Part shown: one piece after another, positions 37,105-45,512 of the stretch
How the letters are laid out: each line of letters begins with the position of its first letter
How positions within the stretch are numbered: the stretch's first letter is position 1
Assembly: GCF_019665785.1 (NCBI RefSeq)
Contig: NZ_CP081149.1
Location: 620,001-684,000, forward strand
Direction of reading: 5' to 3'
DNA: 64,000 nt
Source of the DNA: Deefgea piscis
GTDB lineage: Bacteria; Pseudomonadota; Gammaproteobacteria; Burkholderiales; Chitinibacteraceae
Translations under genes and position numbers: made by a program
Notes under the pieces: model-generated
Seen by the model: the letters and a program-made list of their open reading frames with translations, nothing else
The model's database searches: none
What the model was told of the DNA's origin: nothing

Positions 37105-37647
37105 TTAGTGCTGCTGTGCATGACTGCGCTGTGTTCTTTCTGGGCTTGGCTCGATTTCGCCGAGGTTTTTTTCTAGACGAAAAACTTTCGCGCCTTCTGC
37201 GCGATGATCTAAGCGCGTTTCCCAACCGGCGATGGTAAAGCCCAGACGTTGATAAAACGCTAGTCCAATTGGATTGCTTTCAAAACAAATCGTGGCCAAG
37301 GTGTGTGATTGATAGCGCTCTTTCGCGATGGTTTGTAAGGCACTGATCAAAAAATGCGCCACACCACTACGGCGGTGATCGGGATGTACGATGAAATGGC
37401 CAATCCACGTTTTTTGCGCGCGCGGATTATAGAGGTTGGCAAAGCCAACGACGCGGTTTTGATCGCAAACGACAAAGCTTTCTTCGTGACTTGCTAAGTG
37501 TTCGACCAACTGCAGCGTTTCGGCAGGCCACGCCGCGCGTGGAAAAATATAGCGTAATTCTTCGGCAGATCGGGCCCATGAAACAACAAAGAGTAGATCG
37601 TCCAGTGCTGCGCGGCGAAATGTGTATTGAGTGAGTTCGAGCATCAT
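37105..37647 (-). CDS. GNAT-family N-acetyltransferase
   Basis: The 180-residue protein has the acetyl-CoA loop HPDHRRSGVAHFLISAL (near residue 92), a FANLYNPR strand before it and NPIGLAFYQRLGFTIAGWE at the C-terminal side, the standard GNAT order. The acceptor is unknown. It lies 78 bases upstream of purC on the same strand but with no coupling. Confidence 0.87.
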   Translation of the reverse strand: MMLELTQYTFRRAALDDLLFVVSWARSAEELRYIFPRAAWPAETLQLVEHLASHEESFVVCDQNRVVGFANLYNPRAQKTWIGHFIVHPDHRRSGVAHFLISALQTIAKERYQSHTLATICFESNPIGLAFYQRLGFTIAGWETRLDHRAEGAKVFRLEKNLGEIEPSPERTQRSHAQQH

Positions 37648-37715
37648 TTACACCATGGCAACGAAAGAATAGATTGATGTTAACTGATGCTTGTCAGTCT
37701 AACGAAATTTTCTAC

Positions 37716-38399
37716 TTAGATACTCTGAAGGTGTTGCTTGAGTGCTTCGCGGCGCGATAACGATGACAGCGCAGTTTGTGCCACAAATTGCTGCACTGCC
37801 AGCAGATCCGTGCGGGCGTATTGCCTCAGTGCCCAACCAATGGCTTTGCGAATAAAAAAATCAGTGTCAGCGGCATTCACACGGCAGGCGTGAAATAAGC
37901 GAACCGTATCAGTATTGGTTTTCCAGTTGAGCTGATAAATAATCGCGGTGCGGCGTAGCCATAAATTCGGCGAGCTTGGCCATTGATCGAGCTGGGTTAG
38001 CAGCGCTGGCTCACGGCGAGCGAGTTGGCCAACAACTTTACTGGCGAGTGTATCAACGCTATCCCACCAGCTTTGGGTGCAAATCAATTGCTCGATGATC
38101 GGCAATGCCGCAAGGCTAAGTTTGGCTTGAGCGCGGATCAGTAACTCGATGGCGCAATAGTGGTATTCACGTTCAGGCTGCTGCCATAGGGCTTGAGCGA
38201 GCTGGAGTAAGTCGCTTTCGCCATATTGCTGTGCGGCAGAGATTTCGATGGCTTGAATGAGTTTTCGGCGAATCGGAGTGGGTATGCCGATGAAGCTAAA
38301 TTGATGCCGCATATAGGCAGACATACCCGCAGCCCGAATTGGATCTGCTGCGCGATTGAGCTGGTGCTGATATTCAGCCAAATCGCGCAGCGTAGTCAT
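37716..38399 (-). CDS. AlkD-like DNA alkylation repair protein
   Basis: The 227-residue all-helical HEAT-like repeat protein begins YQHQLNRAADPIRAAGMSAYMRHQF and has QSWWDSVDTLASKVVG, NLWLRRTAIIYQL and DTDFFIRKAIGWALRQYART, the conserved segments of the AlkD glycosylase family, which removes N3/N7-alkylpurines. The catalytic Asp of AlkD corresponds to the Asp in SWWDSVD. It lies on the minus strand downstream of purK. Confidence 0.9.
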   Translation of the reverse strand: MTTLRDLAEYQHQLNRAADPIRAAGMSAYMRHQFSFIGIPTPIRRKLIQAIEISAAQQYGESDLLQLAQALWQQPEREYHYCAIELLIRAQAKLSLAALPIIEQLICTQSWWDSVDTLASKVVGQLARREPALLTQLDQWPSSPNLWLRRTAIIYQLNWKTNTDTVRLFHACRVNAADTDFFIRKAIGWALRQYARTDLLAVQQFVAQTALSSLSRREALKQHLQSI

Positions 38400-38401
38400 T
38401 T

Positions 38402-38506
38402 TTACGCCTGCGCTTGGTAACGCAGCATTAGGCTGACATTATTTAAATCATCCGTCACCAAGCCCGGCAGGCTGGGCGCTTTTCGCTGCAGACAACTAAG
38501 CATCAT
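38402..38506 (-). CDS. Possible 34-residue ORF between purK and the AlkD-like gene
   Basis: An ATGATG just after the purK stop, preceded by AGGG, opens 34 codons (start MMLSCLQRKAPSLPGL) whose TAA lies two bases before the AlkD-like ATG. The tight fit could indicate a coupled leader peptide, or be chance. It has no recognisable domain. A GCCCGGC/GCTGGGC stem lies inside it. Confidence 0.25.
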   Translation of the reverse strand: MMLSCLQRKAPSLPGLVTDDLNNVSLMLRYQAQA

Positions 38507-38515
38507 CAGACCCTA

Positions 38516-39655
38516 CTACAAAGTTTCTTTGATGGCGTTAGCTTGCTCAAGTGCCGCATCCGCGCTGGCAGCCAGTACGTTAAAGTGGCCCATTTTACGC
38601 CCCGGTCGCGCGAGTTTTTTACCGTAAAGATGCAGCTTAGTATTGGGCGCCGTCATCAGGATTTCCCAATTGGGTTCGCTGCCATCGTCTTGCCATGCAT
38701 CACCCAATAAATTGACCATGACAGCAGGGCTCAGTAGATCGGTTTTGCCTGGGTACAAACCACACATGGCGCGAACTTGCTGTTCAAACTGCGTGGTCAA
38801 CGTCGCGTTAAGGGTGTAATGGCCCGAGTTATGTGGGCGCGGGGCCATTTCATTAATGACCAATTGCTCATTGTCGAGTACAAAAAATTCCACTGCCATC
38901 ACGCCAATGTAATCGAGTTTTTCTGCCAATTGCATCGCCATGCTTCGGGCGCGCTCAGCCAAAGCGGGACTCACGCGAGCTGGAACGATGGAGATATCTA
39001 AAATGCCATTAACGTGTTCGTTTTCGGCCACTGGAAAACAAGCGACTTCACCGGCTCGAGTGCGAGTTACAATCGCTGAGATTTCGCTGTGTAGCGATAG
39101 CATTTTTTCCAACACGCACGGTTGGTGTTTCATTTCCGCATGGGCAAAACGCACGTCATCCAAAGTTTTGACGCGGATTTGACCCTTGCCGTCGTAGCCT
39201 AAGCGTGCGGTTTTCAAAATACCGGGTAAGTAAGCGCTTAAATCTGTATCTAAACAGCCGGCGTTTTTCACCGCTAAAAAGGGCGCAACGTCCAAGCCAG
39301 CATCACGAATAAAGGTTTTTTCGGCAATCCGATCTTGAGCAATCGCCAAGCAGTCGCCGCTAGGCGCAACTGGAATACCTTGGCTCGCCAGCCAACGCAT
39401 TGAGTCGGCGTTGACGTTTTCAAATTCGGTGGTAATGGCGGCGCAATGGCTGGCCATATATTGCAAAGCGGCCGGATCGGTAAAGGATTTACACAAATGA
39501 ACATCGGCAAAGTCGGCCGCTGGCGCGTGCGAATCGGGATCAAGCACGGTAACGCCATAGCCCATGTTTTTTGCCGCGCTGGCAAACATCCGCCCGAGTT
39601 GACCGCCGCCTAAAATACCGAGCATTGCTGGGGGAAGAATTACTTTACTGGCCAT
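38516..39655 (-). CDS. purK: PurK, N5-carboxyaminoimidazole ribonucleotide synthase
   Basis: PurK carboxylates AIR with ATP and bicarbonate. The 379-residue ATP-grasp protein starts LGILGGGQLGRMFASAAK, contains TTEFENVNAD, KTARLGYDGKGQ (ATP loop) and NEMAPRPHNSGHYT. Its start overlaps the preceding small membrane-protein gene by 11 bases, so the two are translationally linked. purE, its functional partner, lies upstream at 40087 on the same strand with that small gene between. Confidence 0.95.
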   Translation of the reverse strand: MASKVILPPAMLGILGGGQLGRMFASAAKNMGYGVTVLDPDSHAPAADFADVHLCKSFTDPAALQYMASHCAAITTEFENVNADSMRWLASQGIPVAPSGDCLAIAQDRIAEKTFIRDAGLDVAPFLAVKNAGCLDTDLSAYLPGILKTARLGYDGKGQIRVKTLDDVRFAHAEMKHQPCVLEKMLSLHSEISAIVTRTRAGEVACFPVAENEHVNGILDISIVPARVSPALAERARSMAMQLAEKLDYIGVMAVEFFVLDNEQLVINEMAPRPHNSGHYTLNATLTTQFEQQVRAMCGLYPGKTDLLSPAVMVNLLGDAWQDDGSEPNWEILMTAPNTKLHLYGKKLARPGRKMGHFNVLAASADAALEQANAIKETL

Positions 39656-39914
39656 CTTTATTATTCCTTGTATTCATTCGGTGCTTTGCTGCTTGATGCG
39701 ATTTATAACCGTAGGCACCCATGCCGTATATGATGCCACCCAGTATGCTAAATGGCATGTCATTCAATACCCCTGCCATAAAACTAGTTTGGCCGCTCGC
39801 ATAGCGCAGAGCAGCCAAAATTAAACAGCAAGGGCCGCCCCAGAGTAGGCAGCCTCTGAATAACACCCAATACCAAAATGATCGCATTGGGCCTATGTTT
39901 GCACTGGATTTCAT
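39645..39914 (-). CDS. Small membrane protein between purE and purK
   Basis: The 89-residue protein has two hydrophobic segments (about 12-38, FWYWVLFRGCLLWGGPCCLILAAL region, and 50-68, FSILGGIIYGMGAYGY) and a basic polar C-terminus (KSHQAAKHRMNTRNNKDGQ). I do not recognise it. It overlaps the purK start by 11 bases. A role in purine synthesis is not implied; it may be an insertion into a former purE-purK pair. Confidence 0.65.
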   Translation of the reverse strand: MKSSANIGPMRSFWYWVLFRGCLLWGGPCCLILAALRYASGQTSFMAGVLNDMPFSILGGIIYGMGAYGYKSHQAAKHRMNTRNNKDGQ

Positions 39915-40041
39915 TCTACCTCAGAGCGAAAGCGCTGATTTGTATTGTAGCTCGATTGAATGGGGGTGGTACGGTGAACAGCGTATTTTACATCAAGCTG
40001 CCGTATTGCGAGTACGTTTGAATGTGGCGGGTGTAGATTTT

Positions 40042-40074
40042 AGCGCCAAGAGGCCGCGTTGACCTTTTGGCGCT
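40042..40074 (-). repeat. Hairpin after purE
   Basis: A 12-bp stem, AGCGCCAAGAGG (40042-40053) against CCTTTTGGCGCT (40063-40074) with one G-T pair, lies 13 bases past the purE stop. No T-run follows on the minus strand, so it may protect the purE 3' end rather than terminate. Confidence 0.55.
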
Positions 40075-40086
40075 TAGTCATCGTGC

Positions 40087-40575
40087 TTACTCGATGGCGG
40101 GTAATTGCATATCAAGGACGGTTTGCTTTTGTGCTTCGCGGAAAGCGTTGAGTTTGGCGCTTAATTCAGCGTTGCCATTGGCGAGCATCGCAATCGCAAA
40201 TAAGGCGGCATTGGCTGCGCCAGCTTCACCAATGGCAAACGTCGCCACTGGAATGCCTTTAGGCATTTGCACGATGGAGAGTAAAGAATCTTCGCCACGC
40301 AGATATTTGGAAGGCACGGGCACACCAAGTACCGGCACTGCTGTTTTGGCCGCCAACATACCGGGTAAATGCGCAGCGCCACCGGCACCAGCAATAATGC
40401 AGCTTAAGCCACGTTCCGCCGCAGTTTCGGCATAAGAAAATAGCAGGTCAGGTGTGCGATGTGCAGAGACTACGCGGCATTCAAATTGGATGCCAAATGC
40501 TTGCAGCTGTTTGGCTGCGTGCTGCATAACATCCCAATCGCTATTGCTACCCATTACTACACCGACTTGTATCAT
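40087..40575 (-). CDS. purE: PurE, N5-CAIR mutase
   Basis: PurE class I converts N5-CAIR to CAIR. The 162 residues contain [30 protein letters not shown] and [15 protein letters not shown], all active-site segments. It is the first gene of purE-small membrane gene-purK on the minus strand, with a 172-base gap holding a hairpin after purE. Confidence 0.96.
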   Translation of the reverse strand: MIQVGVVMGSNSDWDVMQHAAKQLQAFGIQFECRVVSAHRTPDLLFSYAETAAERGLSCIIAGAGGAAHLPGMLAAKTAVPVLGVPVPSKYLRGEDSLLSIVQMPKGIPVATFAIGEAGAANAALFAIAMLANGNAELSAKLNAFREAQKQTVLDMQLPAIE

Positions 40576-40727
40576 GGCGGCTTACCCTTTGAGCAAAGCA
40601 CGCGATTTTACCGAAAAAACGCAATGCTTTGATAGTTATCTCATCTCGCTAGGCGATTTGTAGGCAAAAGCAAGACACCCAATGCATTAGTATTGACTAA
40701 TATTGCTGTGGCTAGCATCCTATAAGT

Positions 40728-40796
40728 AATGCAATTGCATTGTTTCCATCCTATGTTTTTTTGCACGCCAAATCGCCCGATTTGGCGTTTTTTTTT
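40728..40796 (+). ncRNA. Candidate small RNA between purE and the pilus cluster
   Basis: A perfect palindrome AATGCAATTGCATT (40728-40741) is followed by a U-rich single-stranded stretch and a strong plus-strand terminator. TATAAG at 40721 and TTGACT at 40693 lie just upstream, but the 22-base spacer is too long for a consensus promoter. No plus-strand gene precedes the terminator, so a short transcript of about 70 bases is the simplest source. This is inference from structure only. Confidence 0.4.
40765..40796 (+). terminator. Strong plus-strand terminator with no upstream gene
   Basis: ACGCCAAATC (40765-40774) and GATTTGGCGT (40779-40788) pair around GCCC, followed by nine T (40788-40796). 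On the minus strand no T-run follows, so it acts on plus-strand transcription, where no annotated gene exists between 40576 and here. Confidence 0.88.
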
Positions 40797-40815
40797 GCAA
40801 GCGCGTCAGCAGCCC

Positions 40816-41271
40816 CTAGGGATTGATGCTAATGGCAACGTAATCAATATATTCGCCACCGTCGACCATTTGTTTACCAAAAACATGTGTCCAGAAATAA
40901 ATGCCTTGCTGATAGCCAGCAGCGTTCGCGGTCAGTGGCGTGCCAACTTGGCCATCGCCAAAAATGCGCACACAAGTACCTGAGCCCGGGTAGTCGTGGC
41001 AGAGTTGATAGTTGAGTAAGGTGCCCGTGAGGCTACCGCGCATTTGCCGATTTTGAATACTGCCTGAGGTTTGCGAGGGACCAGCGGTAATCACCAAGGG
41101 TGTTCCTGCGGGGCAGGTGACCCAAAATGCCTGTTGAATCGATACGCCTGCTTCGTTAACTGACGGTTCATAGCCGCCCAAATCGCCTGTAGGCAGTGAA
41201 ATGCTACAGCTGCTGCCCCAACTGGCAGCGTTAATCGCCGTGAAAATTAAGCCGCAAATCCAGTGTTTCAT
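40816..41271 (-). CDS. Spore-coat-U domain protein, likely pilus tip subunit
   Basis: The 151-residue secreted protein (signal peptide about 1-20, MKHWICGLIFTAINAASWGS) has a SCPU beta-sandwich: paired Cys, GSIQNRQMRG, GTLLNYQLCHDYPGSGTC and GGEYIDYVAISI at the end. It is the last gene of the chaperone-usher cluster, the usual position for a tip adhesin in archaic (Csu-like) pili. I chose the ATG at 41271, which overlaps the usher stop (ATGA) with AAGGA seven bases upstream. Confidence 0.85.
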   Translation of the reverse strand: MKHWICGLIFTAINAASWGSSCSISLPTGDLGGYEPSVNEAGVSIQQAFWVTCPAGTPLVITAGPSQTSGSIQNRQMRGSLTGTLLNYQLCHDYPGSGTCVRIFGDGQVGTPLTANAAGYQQGIYFWTHVFGKQMVDGGEYIDYVAISINP

Positions 41272-43553
41272 AGCGATTCCTTGCAAATACTCGGTGAAAT
41301 TTCATTCACGATAGCTTGGCTTGCTGGGACTTCGAGCGTGCCGGTACAGTTGTTGGTCTGAAATGTATATTTTCCTGCGGGTAAGTCTTCAGTATAAAAA
41401 TAGCCATCTAAAGCAGTTTGCACCTCAATTTGGTGCTTGGCATTGCCAATGGTGACACGCTGATTGGCGAGCGCTTGACCATCTTGTTGTTGTAATTGTC
41501 CTGTGACTGCAGCAATGGCTCGTGCCGAAAAAACGATTTTTTGCGCATTGTAATTGCCAGTTAAAACGTCTTTTCTTAGCTGCGGTAAGCTGTAATGCAA
41601 TGGAATTTGGGATTGATCAACGCTAATTTGCTGCCAGCTATTGTTGGCCAAATCCGGTAAGAAAGCGATGCCCTCGCTATTGGTGGTGGCTATGGCATTG
41701 CCATTTTGCAATACCGATACATCGGGAATGTCCGCCAATTGCGCCACGGCAAAACTTTGGTTGATCGGGCGAGTGATTGCATAATGCCCATCGCTATACG
41801 CTAGGGCGCTCGACCAAGTAATTTGGCCGTTATTGATGCTTTGATTTGATTGGTTATTTTGTAGGAAGGACAGCTCGACTTGACCTTGTGCTTGTTTGTT
41901 TTGCAGCCAAGCGCTGTAATCAGTGCCTTGTTCTTGTTGTTGTACGCCGATGTTATAACCCCAGCCTTGGCCCTGCGGCGTGCTTTGACTGAAGTTGCCA
42001 CTCGTTAAATACCTTCCGTCTTGCATGCGACTGCTGAGATAAAGGCTACGGCCTTGATCAAAATACCACGATAGATTGATAAAGCCACTGAATTGGCGTT
42101 GTTTGGCAAATTGCTGCAATTGCAGCTGCGTGCTGATGGCGACTGAGCGAATTGGTGAGATCGAATAAGCAACTTGGTAGCGAGTGAACGTTTGCTGCTC
42201 GTTGGCCCCCATTTGCCGGCCAATATTCAAGCTCACATTACCTAGCGCCGCCGTCCCCCAGCTAACGCCTACATCTGCCGACCAGTCGGGCGCAGTGAGA
42301 CCGGAAAAAATATCGTTTTTTGAGAGAAAATCACTACTTTGTCGCCGCGCATTGGCGGTTAGGCTGAATGCTTGATCGACAAAGCGATATTGTAAAACTT
42401 GAGCCGAGCCACTGCTTTGCCCCGCATGCTTGGCCCATGATGAGGCACTACCCAGTGTGCCATAGGTGCCTAGACCGATATTGGCTAGCACGCCAACGCG
42501 GCGCCGATCGCTCTGACCACTGGCTTGCGCGCCGAGGGTGAGCCAATCGGTGAGGCCAAAGCGTTGGTAGCCGGAATAAGTGAAACCTTGGTAAGTATTA
42601 AAACTGCCATTTTGCCGAGCAACGCCGACATTGTAATTAAACTCGCTCAGGCCGGCTTTGAGTAAAGAGTCATCAAAGTAATATGGTGTGCGATAGCGCT
42701 GCGTATGGCCGCTACTATCGCGAATGACGATTTCTACATCTTGTAAGCCGGTGTAGTAGCTAAGGTCATTAAAATTGTAGATGCCAGGTTGCAAGTTTTG
42801 GCTCGAAATTTGTTGGCCATTGAGGTAAATATCAGCGGTTGATGGCTGGGTGACGGGCGCTTGTAACTGAGCGCTGGGGCTGGTATTTAAATCGGGCTGC
42901 ATGGCAAATACTCGGGCAACGCCAATCCCGGCCATGGCTTGGCTCTGACCTAATGGCCCTGTGGTAGGGATGATGTCGCCGACGCTAAAGCGCAACATGG
43001 ATTGCGGCACATCGTAAGTCAGCAAGGTATTGATACGCCGCCATTCTGATTGATCTGGCTGATGGTTAAAGCTTTGTTCGCTGCGAAAATTTAAATAGCC
43101 ATGATTGATATTTAAGGTTGGATTAAATTGAAAATCCACACCTTGTGTTTGGCTTTGTTTTCGTAGCGACAGTTGGTAATTGAAATACCACGATAAAGGT
43201 GTTGGTGCGGCATACAGCTGGCTAGGATCGTGGCTGAGTTTGATTTCGTTTTCGCCAAAATGGCGTGCGTCTGCGGTGAGCTCAAGGCTTAATTGCGCTG
43301 GATCGAATCGGCTGTGTAGCCCTTTTAGCGAATTAATCGCGTAGTAATTCTCACCATCAAATCGGATTGAATGCTGGGTATTGTCCTCTAAGCCACGTAG
43401 TGCACTAGCTGCAATCCAATACTCATTATTATCATACAGCGCAGGCACATCACCTTGCGCGACCCCATTGAGCGTTAGCGAAACGATCAGTGGATCGGCA
43501 GCAAGGGCAGGGCTGATCAGTGCAATAAAAAATAAAGCGTTTAAGATTTGCAC
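41268..43553 (-). CDS. Outer membrane usher of an archaic chaperone-usher pilus
   Basis: The 761-residue protein has a signal peptide (about 1-18, ends ALA), an N-terminal domain with LTLNGVAQGDVPALYDN, a long beta-barrel region with the usher signature LQPGIYNFNDLSYYTGLQDVEIVIRD in the plug/N-terminal segment, and a small C-terminal domain with DGYFYTEDLPAGKYTF. Ushers export chaperone-subunit complexes and assemble the pilus. Size and the SCPU partners mark it as the sigma/archaic type rather than FimD. It overlaps the chaperone gene by 13 bases. Confidence 0.9.
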   Translation of the reverse strand: MQILNALFFIALISPALAADPLIVSLTLNGVAQGDVPALYDNNEYWIAASALRGLEDNTQHSIRFDGENYYAINSLKGLHSRFDPAQLSLELTADARHFGENEIKLSHDPSQLYAAPTPLSWYFNYQLSLRKQSQTQGVDFQFNPTLNINHGYLNFRSEQSFNHQPDQSEWRRINTLLTYDVPQSMLRFSVGDIIPTTGPLGQSQAMAGIGVARVFAMQPDLNTSPSAQLQAPVTQPSTADIYLNGQQISSQNLQPGIYNFNDLSYYTGLQDVEIVIRDSSGHTQRYRTPYYFDDSLLKAGLSEFNYNVGVARQNGSFNTYQGFTYSGYQRFGLTDWLTLGAQASGQSDRRRVGVLANIGLGTYGTLGSASSWAKHAGQSSGSAQVLQYRFVDQAFSLTANARRQSSDFLSKNDIFSGLTAPDWSADVGVSWGTAALGNVSLNIGRQMGANEQQTFTRYQVAYSISPIRSVAISTQLQLQQFAKQRQFSGFINLSWYFDQGRSLYLSSRMQDGRYLTSGNFSQSTPQGQGWGYNIGVQQQEQGTDYSAWLQNKQAQGQVELSFLQNNQSNQSINNGQITWSSALAYSDGHYAITRPINQSFAVAQLADIPDVSVLQNGNAIATTNSEGIAFLPDLANNSWQQISVDQSQIPLHYSLPQLRKDVLTGNYNAQKIVFSARAIAAVTGQLQQQDGQALANQRVTIGNAKHQIEVQTALDGYFYTEDLPAGKYTFQTNNCTGTLEVPASQAIVNEISPSICKESL

Positions 43554-44260
43554 GCGCGAAGAGGAATGTTTAATGATTGTTCAATATTGGAATGATCGGT
43601 TTCAATCTTGATGACTTGCGCTTGATCGCTGCAGGCATTGGGCGGCAGTGGTAGTTGATATTGCCGCGTTGCGCCCGGCAGCAAATACCAATTATCAAAT
43701 TGTTGGATGGCAGCACCTTGCGTTCCGATTTGAATTTGGCGCAATTTTTGCGTCACATTCCCAGTATTGCTGAGCGTGAAATTGAGTGTGTTTTGCTCGA
43801 CGTGCATAGGGCTGGCGTTAAGGCCGATTTGCTGAGGATTGGCGGCAATAAAAATCGGTACGCCAAAACTCACTACCATCGCCACATTGCCGCTTTGCGC
43901 TGAGTCGGCTGCGCTCGGTTGCTCATTAAAATATAAGCGGTAGGTCGATTCTTGTTCTTGGCTGGCGGATTTACGCGCAATACGCACCACTTGTTTTTGC
44001 TTGGGCTGCAATTCAAATTGGCGCGGGAAATAAATTAAATCTTGCTGGGCTTCTAAATAGACATCATTGGCCGCCGCATCCTGCGTCCAGCGCTTGAGCA
44101 CCAGCGCAATGCGTAATGGCGTATTGCCATTATTGCTCACGGTAATCGCTTGGCTTTTGGTTTGGCTGGTGAAATCGAGCCTAATTGGGCTAATGGCAAA
44201 TTCACCTGCCAGTAAGAATGTGCTGGCCAAGGTCATTATGAGACTAAGTATCCATTGCAT
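43541..44260 (-). CDS. Periplasmic pilus chaperone (PapD-like)
   Basis: The 239-residue protein has a signal peptide (about 1-19) and two Ig-like domains: EFAISPIRLDFTSQTKSQAITVSNNG at the start, FPRQFELQPKQKQVVRIARK with the conserved basic residue of the subunit-binding cleft, and a second domain with NTLNFTLSNTGNVTQKLRQI. It donates a strand to SCPU subunits until the usher takes over. It lies between the major pilin gene, from which a hairpin separates it, and the usher. Confidence 0.9.
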   Translation of the reverse strand: MQWILSLIMTLASTFLLAGEFAISPIRLDFTSQTKSQAITVSNNGNTPLRIALVLKRWTQDAAANDVYLEAQQDLIYFPRQFELQPKQKQVVRIARKSASQEQESTYRLYFNEQPSAADSAQSGNVAMVVSFGVPIFIAANPQQIGLNASPMHVEQNTLNFTLSNTGNVTQKLRQIQIGTQGAAIQQFDNWYLLPGATRQYQLPLPPNACSDQAQVIKIETDHSNIEQSLNIPLRACKS

Positions 44261-44320
44261 GATTGGCGCTTTGTTGGAAGTAATTATTTACAAGTGTAGA
44301 TTGTAATTGATTTGAGTTAG

Positions 44321-44350
44321 GTCCTCTTTTTATTCAGTGTAAAAGAGGAC
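44321..44350 (-). repeat. Intercistronic hairpin between pilin and chaperone genes
   Basis: GTCCTCTTTT (44321-44330) and AAAAGAGGAC (44341-44350) are perfect 10-bp complements around a 10-base loop. No T-run follows in the direction of transcription, so it more likely stabilises the pilin mRNA end or limits decay than terminates fully. Confidence 0.7.
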
Positions 44351-44359
44351 GCTTTGATT

Positions 44360-44821
44360 TTACGGCAACAGTGTTAGCACTACGGTATCAGTATAGTCGC
44401 CTGCGGGTTTGTTATTCGCCGCAGTCGCTTCCATCGTTGCGTTGACTGTTAATTCGATTGGATTGCTTTTTCCAGCGCCAGTCTCCGATGCTTTGCTGAG
44501 TGTTAAAGCATAAGGAATCAGTTCTGTATCGCCTGTTGTTGATTTTAAATTCATTTGCGAACTTACGGCATTAGCGCCTTCGTTTGCGGTGAGATTCACA
44601 GTCGTACCTTTAGTACACCAGAATTCAGCTTTAGCTTCTTGTGGGGATGGCGCAGTGCCTTCGGTTAAACTGCCAAAATCTAGTTTGATTGCATCTGCAT
44701 TAACAAAGGCACAAGTCCCGACAATATTGGCTTTAACTTCGATATTTTTTGTGGCAGCAAATCCACTGCTACTCAATAGTGCGAGTGCAATGGCAAGGCT
44801 TTGAGTTAGTTTTTTATTCAT
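44360..44821 (-). CDS. Spore-coat-U domain protein, likely major pilin
   Basis: The 153-residue precursor has a signal peptide ending SSSGFA (about 1-22) and a SCPU domain: IVGTCAFVNADAIKLDFGSLTEG, a second Cys in EFWCTKGTTVNL, GANAV...MNLKS and a C-terminal GDYTDTVVLTLLP strand. The latter GxYxDxVxLTL pattern is typical of Csu-type subunits. AGGAA lies six bases before the ATG. A 235-base AT-rich gap upstream may hold its own promoter, fitting a highly expressed structural subunit. Confidence 0.85.
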   Translation of the reverse strand: MNKKLTQSLAIALALLSSSGFAATKNIEVKANIVGTCAFVNADAIKLDFGSLTEGTAPSPQEAKAEFWCTKGTTVNLTANEGANAVSSQMNLKSTTGDTELIPYALTLSKASETGAGKSNPIELTVNATMEATAANNKPAGDYTDTVVLTLLP

Positions 44822-45056
44822 GGCTAATTCCTGATGAAATAAATAAATCGTGTTTAGGATTAATTTGATTGATTTATGTATTTTAAATGGATTGCCGTAT
44901 TGAGCGCTTTGTAAAAATACCAGTAGTTACAATGACTTATTTTTTTACTTAATGACTGAAGTGTGTTTAATTTGTTGAAATGAATTTGTTGTGAAAGATT
45001 TATGAAATAAGTTGTTGGTAATTTGGTGGAAAATACATTTAATAATTGGTTTGTTT

Positions 45057-45512
45057 TTATGGTGTAATTGTAAGTATTACGACGTCATTGTAGCGACCAA
45101 TGATTTGGTTTTGATAGTCGCTTTCTTGCACAGTGGCAGTGAGAGTGACATTGATATTTTGTCCGTTGCCCGTTCCAGCACTCGGGCTGACGCTGAGTCC
45201 GTAAGGTAGCCATGCGGCTTGGGTCGCATGTTTCATTCGACGCTGTGAGCCTGCCGCGTATAAACCATTGTTCAGTTGTAATTTAAATGCGGAACCACTC
45301 ACGCAGTTAATCTGTGTTATTGCTGTAATACTTTGATTGCCTTGATTTAAATCACCAAAATCCATATTGATGTTATTGGCATTGGTGAACTTACATGCAG
45401 ACTCAACAAAAATCCGCACTCGCATACTCCCGCCTGATGAGGCGAGGCTGGGCATGCTCAATGTTAGCGCCAAGCCCAATGCCGCTAAAAATCGTAAGTT
45501 GTATTTGGCCAT
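45057..45512 (-). CDS. Spore-coat-U domain protein, second pilus subunit
   Basis: The 151-residue precursor has a signal peptide (about 1-24, ends PSLA) and a SCPU domain with ESACKFTNANNINMDFGDLNQG, INCVSGSAFKLQLNNG and the closing IGRYNDVVILTITP. It is paralogous in layout to the gene at 44360. I chose the ATG at 45512; the frame extends 37 codons further upstream, but that part overlaps the preceding gene and lacks a signal sequence. It may be an adaptor or minor pilin. Confidence 0.82.
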   Translation of the reverse strand: MAKYNLRFLAALGLALTLSMPSLASSGGSMRVRIFVESACKFTNANNINMDFGDLNQGNQSITAITQINCVSGSAFKLQLNNGLYAAGSQRRMKHATQAAWLPYGLSVSPSAGTGNGQNINVTLTATVQESDYQNQIIGRYNDVVILTITP

